NCBI GenBank assembly: GCA_017544185.1
Contig: JAFYEQ010000358.1
Location: 1-16,661 of the forward strand
Direction: 5' to 3'
DNA: 16,661 nucleotides
Origin: Oscillospiraceae bacterium
Lineage (GTDB): Bacteria; Bacillota; Clostridia; Oscillospirales; Ruminococcaceae
The notes below the pieces were generated by a model. That model was given only the letters and a program-made list of their open reading frames with translations, was not told the DNA's origin and made no database searches. The translations under genes were made by a program, and so were the position numbers. Shown here in pieces: positions 13,329 to 16,661 of the stretch (the stretch's first letter is position 1; each line of letters starts with the position of its first letter).

Positions 13329-13426
13329 CTGATCTCTTGAAAGCAAAGATTTGGATCTATTTATACTGGTCTCTATACATAGAAGACATAGTATCATACA
13401 TTAGTGCTCAATATACAGAGGTGTTT

Positions 13427-14848
13427 ATGACCGATCGGAACGGTAAATACAAAAAGCTTCTGGGGAATACGATGATATTCGGAGTAGGTCAGTTCCTTAC
13501 GAAGATCATCGGGTTCCTCCTGGTGATAATATACACCCATTTTATGTCGGAGAAGGAGCTCTCCACGAGCCAGCTGGTATATCAGACAGTGAACCTGCTG
13601 GTGCCGCTGGTCACGTTCTCCATGAGGGATGCGGTGATACGCTTCGGCATGGACAAGGGCTTTGACAATAAAAAGGTGTATACCAATGCCTGCGCCGCGC
13701 TGTTTTTAGGTATGGCGGTGCTGGCGGTGGCGTCACCGCTCATAAAGCTGAATGACAAGATAGGGCAGTTCACATTGCTGCTGTATATCTACTGCTACTT
13801 CTCGTGCTTCAGGGACATCACGTCCACGTTCACAAGATCTCGCGGCATGGTAAAGCTGTTCATGGTGGACGGGGTGCTTACTACTATAGTGCAGGTACTG
13901 TGCAATGTGATCTTCATCATTGGACTGAAGCTGTCCGTGAATGGGTATATCCTGTCCTTCATAATAAGCGATCTGTGCTCGATAGTGTTCCTGTTCTTGA
14001 TGGGCGGGACGGCGAGGTTCGCTGATACCAGATACTTAGACGCGAAGGTCATGCGGAAGATGCTGTCCTTCAGCGTATGGCTGATACCTACGTACATACT
14101 CTGGTGGGTGACATCATCTTCGGATCAGTGGTTCATCGTGCATATGGTGGGCGACGTGGAGAACGGTATCTACGGCATATCCTACAAGCTGCCCACGCTG
14201 CTGATGTTCGTGACGACCATGTTCTATCAGGCATGGCAGATGTCATCCATTGAGGAGCGTGACAACAAGGGACTGGGCAAGTTCTACCAGACCGTGTTCG
14301 GCTCCTATTCGTCACTGCTGTTCATTGCGGCAGCGGGGATCATACTCTTTGTCAAGCCGCTGACATTCATACTCACAGGAGACGGCAGCGATGGCAAGCG
14401 CTTCTATGAAGCCTTTGCCTTTACGCCCATACTGGTCATATCTATGGTGTTCCAGTGCTTTTGCCAGTTCCTGTCATCGGTATACACCACTACGAAGAGG
14501 TCGGTGAACTCTCTGACCACAGCTCTCGTGGCGGCGCTGACCAACATAGTCCTCAATCTCCTGCTGATACGCAAGTTCGGCTTATGGGGCGCGGCGATAG
14601 CTACGGCCTTCTCCTATGTGGCGTGCTTCCTTGTACGTCTGTGGGACGTGAGGAGATATATCTGGTTCAAGGTGAACCTGGCCCGCTTCGGGCTCAACTC
14701 CATAATAGTCATGATCATGTCCTTCATCGCGGCAAAGGAGCCGCCGCTGAAGTACGTATGGCTGTCGGTACTGTTCGTTATCATAGCCTCTATCAATTTC
14801 GGGAACGTGGTGAAAACGGTCGGACGGCTCTTAAAACGAAGACGATAA
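13427..14848 (+). CDS. Polysaccharide flippase (Wzx/RfbX-like, MOP superfamily)
   Basis: The 473-aa integral membrane protein has about 12-14 hydrophobic segments and the usual N-terminal pattern of the polysaccharide-biosynthesis family (LLGNTMIFGVGQFLTKIIGFLLVIIYTHFMSEKE is its opening region at about 10-40, with the conserved G..GQ and Y...L/M). It likely moves lipid-linked oligosaccharide across the membrane for capsule or wall polysaccharide. The frame is open to 13271, but AGAGGTG just before ATG 13427 and the fold of the family set the start there; the upstream 52 codons read through hairpins. No glycosyltransferase genes adjoin it, which is unusual, so the substrate is unknown. Confidence 0.88.
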   Translation: MTDRNGKYKKLLGNTMIFGVGQFLTKIIGFLLVIIYTHFMSEKELSTSQLVYQTVNLLVPLVTFSMRDAVIRFGMDKGFDNKKVYTNACAALFLGMAVLAVASPLIKLNDKIGQFTLLLYIYCYFSCFRDITSTFTRSRGMVKLFMVDGVLTTIVQVLCNVIFIIGLKLSVNGYILSFIISDLCSIVFLFLMGGTARFADTRYLDAKVMRKMLSFSVWLIPTYILWWVTSSSDQWFIVHMVGDVENGIYGISYKLPTLLMFVTTMFYQAWQMSSIEERDNKGLGKFYQTVFGSYSSLLFIAAAGIILFVKPLTFILTGDGSDGKRFYEAFAFTPILVISMVFQCFCQFLSSVYTTTKRSVNSLTTALVAALTNIVLNLLLIRKFGLWGAAIATAFSYVACFLVRLWDVRRYIWFKVNLARFGLNSIIVMIMSFIAAKEPPLKYVWLSVLFVIIASINFGNVVKTVGRLLKRRR

Positions 14849-14851
14849 GAT

Positions 14852-14878
14852 ATCCCCCATGCATCACGCATGGGGGAT
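14852..14878. terminator. Bidirectional terminator between flippase and sugar kinase
   Basis: ATCCCCCATGC and GCATGGGGGAT form a perfect 11-bp stem with a 5-nt loop, lying between the flippase stop (14848) and the kinase stop (14883). T-runs are weak on both sides. Confidence 0.75.
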
Positions 14879-14882
14879 CGTG

Positions 14883-15836
14883 TTATGCTCGTATCAGTGC
14901 GCGGACCTCGTCGGGAGAGGGCATGGCGGGGATGGCGCCTCGACGTGAGGAGGTCAGGGCTCCGCAGGCGTTGCCAAGCATGGCCATCTGTCCGATCTCC
15001 TCGGGCTCCAGCTCGTCTATATCCTTTCCTATGGCGCACAGCTTATACAGGAAGGCGCCGAAGAAGCTGTCGCCTGCTCCGAGGGTATCGACTATATCCA
15101 CATTATACGATGGATAGGTCTCTATCCCCTTCTGTGTGGCCACTATGCAGCCTTTAGCGCCCTGGGTGACGATGACTATCTTTACGCCCTGGGACAGGAG
15201 CTTGGCTATGGACATGACAAGGGTAGCGGAGTCGGTGAGCAGCTGCAGCTCATCCTCGCATACCTTTACGATATCAGCCAGCTTTGCAGCCTGGCGGATC
15301 GTGAGTATGGCTGCGTCCTTGTCCTCCCAGAGCATGGGCCTCCAGTTGGGATCGTAGGCGGTGAGGCGGCCCTTGTGCTTGGCATATTCCACGGCGCTGA
15401 GCACGGCGGTCTTTGACGGCTCGTTGGTAAGACACAGAGAGCCGTAGTAGAGCACCTTGCATTCGTCGATCATGCTCCTGTTTACCTCGCCGTAGCGTAT
15501 ATTTATATCCGCACTGACCTCGGGGGCACGGTAGAACACGAAGTCACGGTCACCGTCGGGCATATTCTTGACGAATGCCAGAGTGGTCATATAATTCGGG
15601 TCCAGTATCACTCCGCCTGTATCTATGCCCAGCTTGTTCAGCTGTTCGCGGAGCATGAAGCCGAACATATCCCGGCCCATCTTGCCTATGAATCCGGTGC
15701 TGGCGCCAAGCTTGGCAGCCATGGAGACCACATTGGCGGGGGCTCCGCCTGCGGCGGGCATGAACGCCTCGCCGCTCTCAGAGCGGAAGTAGGTCATATC
15801 GACGAGCATCTCGCCTATGGATACTATATCGGGCAT
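14883..15836 (-). CDS. PfkB-family carbohydrate kinase, probably fructokinase
   Basis: The 317-aa ribokinase-fold enzyme phosphorylates a sugar with ATP in the cytosol. It shows IGEMLVD at the N-terminus, the PfkB motif GGAPANV (30-36), GKMGRDMFG (51-59), YDPNWRP (161-167) and the C-terminal DTLGAGDSF (250-258) with the catalytic base Asp256. GGAPANVA-like and DPNxRP motifs are those of fructokinases such as ScrK, so fructose is the likely substrate; other sugars are possible. AAGGCGGTGAT lies before the ATG. It starts 58 bp after the HD-domain gene and is likely in the same transcript. Confidence 0.9.
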   Translation of the reverse strand: MPDIVSIGEMLVDMTYFRSESGEAFMPAAGGAPANVVSMAAKLGASTGFIGKMGRDMFGFMLREQLNKLGIDTGGVILDPNYMTTLAFVKNMPDGDRDFVFYRAPEVSADINIRYGEVNRSMIDECKVLYYGSLCLTNEPSKTAVLSAVEYAKHKGRLTAYDPNWRPMLWEDKDAAILTIRQAAKLADIVKVCEDELQLLTDSATLVMSIAKLLSQGVKIVIVTQGAKGCIVATQKGIETYPSYNVDIVDTLGAGDSFFGAFLYKLCAIGKDIDELEPEEIGQMAMLGNACGALTSSRRGAIPAMPSPDEVRALIRA

Positions 15837-15894
15837 ATCATCACCGCCTTATCGGTCGTCATAACAGAGGCGGATCTAAGACGCTCCGCAGCTG

Positions 15895-16425
15895 TTACTG
15901 TGCGAATACTCTCTTTATGAAGCGGACAGGTCTGCCGGCTGTGTATACCCAGTGGTCAAGGACCTCCCAGGCGCCGCAGAACTTATCGGTGAGGGTGACG
16001 CAGAAAGCCTCCTTATACTTGGGAGGTATGGGAGTGAGAGGAAACATATGCTTTACTATGATATCCTCCTCCAGCGGAGTGGGAGAGAAGTACTTTCTTG
16101 CGTTCTCCAGCGCGGTGTGGGGATGGGTCCAGCCGTGGTGCTGCTGACCGGGCTTGCGAACATGCTCGTGCCAGTCATAGAGGAACAGATCGTGGAGCAG
16201 GGCGCCTCTGGCACCTGCTCTGGCGTTGAGGCCCCACTTCTTGCAGAGCAGGAAGTTATAATAGGACACGTTCACGCTGTGCTGGAAGAGAGAGGTATGG
16301 CCGTGGTGGTGGTACTGCTTCATGGACTGGACTACTTCGGACTCCAGCAGATCCTTGACGTAGTCGTAGTATTCGCAGTCTGAAGGGACGGAGAGGTCGA
16401 TATCGGAACCGATAGCTTTTACCAT
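15895..16425 (-). CDS. HD-domain phosphohydrolase-like protein
   Basis: The 176-aa product has an HD-type metal site: His49 in LFQHSVNVS, His78-Asp79 in ALLHDLFLYDW, further histidines at about 97-103 and 126, and Asp147 in TLTDKFC. HD proteins hydrolyse phosphate esters, often of nucleotides; the substrate here cannot be told. Length is that of small single-domain HD proteins. AAAAAGGAG lies before ATG 16425, 29 bp after the stop of the gene to the right, so the three minus-strand genes (unknown, HD, sugar kinase) probably form one operon. Confidence 0.85.
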   Translation of the reverse strand: MVKAIGSDIDLSVPSDCEYYDYVKDLLESEVVQSMKQYHHHGHTSLFQHSVNVSYYNFLLCKKWGLNARAGARGALLHDLFLYDWHEHVRKPGQQHHGWTHPHTALENARKYFSPTPLEEDIIVKHMFPLTPIPPKYKEAFCVTLTDKFCGAWEVLDHWVYTAGRPVRFIKRVFAQ

Positions 16426-16454
16426 AGTGTATGCTCCTTTTTATAAGCGGTCGA

Positions 16455-16661
16455 TCACAGCATATTGAGGTGGATATTGTCGAGGGCGTGATACATCACC
16501 TTGTAGCGGAACTCGTCTTCGCGGCCCTCGGCGGCCAGATAGCGGGTGAACATCTCGTTGAGCAGTGCCATATTGGCGCTGCGTCCCTCGATCTTATAGT
16601 TCTCAAAGCCCATGGGGACATATTTCTCGTGGATCAGGTCGGGTGTGATCCAGAGCGGGAA
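16455..16661 (-). CDS. C-terminal part of an unrecognised protein, 5' end outside the window
   Basis: The minus-strand frame is open from the right edge to TGA at 16455-16457 and gives 68 C-terminal residues, including WITPDLIHEKY, GFENYKIEGRS and a final DNIHLNML. The YKIEGRS string recalls the FKIEGR element of U32-type and some radical-SAM-associated proteins, but this is too little for assignment. It is upstream of, and close to, the HD-domain gene in the same direction. Confidence 0.7.
   Translation of the reverse strand, partial: FPLWITPDLIHEKYVPMGFENYKIEGRSANMALLNEMFTRYLAAEGREDEFRYKVMYHALDNIHLNML

Noticed and set aside
13271..13426. In-frame 52-codon N-terminal extension of the flippase
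   Set aside because: It reads through two stable hairpins, lacks a ribosome binding site, and ATG 13427 has AGAGGTG and begins the family-typical sequence.

Overview
The window looks like a chromosomal segment of a mid-GC Firmicute of the Oscillospiraceae/Ruminococcus type. The reasons are a FabK-type (not FabI) fatty-acid operon, a TPP riboswitch driving an ECF thiamine S component (ThiT), a Gram-positive surface protein ending in an acidic spacer plus a PKTG-type sorting tail, clean SigA-type promoters (TTGACA-N17-TATAAT-like), strong AGGAGG ribosome binding sites, and heavy use of ATA for Ile. The genus is an inference. No rRNA, tRNA, CRISPR array or complete transposase gene was seen.

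Left part (1-5944, all minus strand). A fatty-acid block reads fabH, fabK, fabG, fabF, accB from one near-consensus promoter upstream of fabH. It continues into two related small lipoproteins separated by a 59-aa ORF. The block has no acpP, fabD, fabZ or accC/D/A. Where acpP often sits, between fabH and fabK, there is instead a ~160-bp repeat-rich inverted-repeat element.

Middle (6014-9702). A zinc-ribbon RNHCP-family gene (minus) is divergent from thiT (plus). The RNHCP gene has a ~168-nt leader made almost entirely of two similar hairpin modules. The second can fold in two mutually exclusive ways, and one fold frees an ACCTCC segment that can cover the gene's own ribosome binding site. This is the best candidate in the window for an undescribed regulatory RNA. 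thiT is preceded by a promoter, a TPP aptamer and an expression platform in which a hairpin plus T7 overlaps the ribosome binding site. A divergent GyrB/ParE-like topoisomerase subunit without an adjacent A subunit follows.

Right part (9714-16661). A VapC-type PIN toxin and its antitoxin (minus, 4-bp overlap) have their own promoter and a palindrome over the -10 box. Next come two tandem promoters and a very highly codon-biased 629-aa secreted, probably wall-anchored protein of unknown family with a strong terminator. A polysaccharide flippase is preceded by a promoter and a cluster of three perfect hairpins at the predicted transcript start. Convergent to it on the minus strand are a PfkB-family sugar kinase, an HD-domain phosphohydrolase-like protein and the 3' end of an unrecognised gene, probably one operon.
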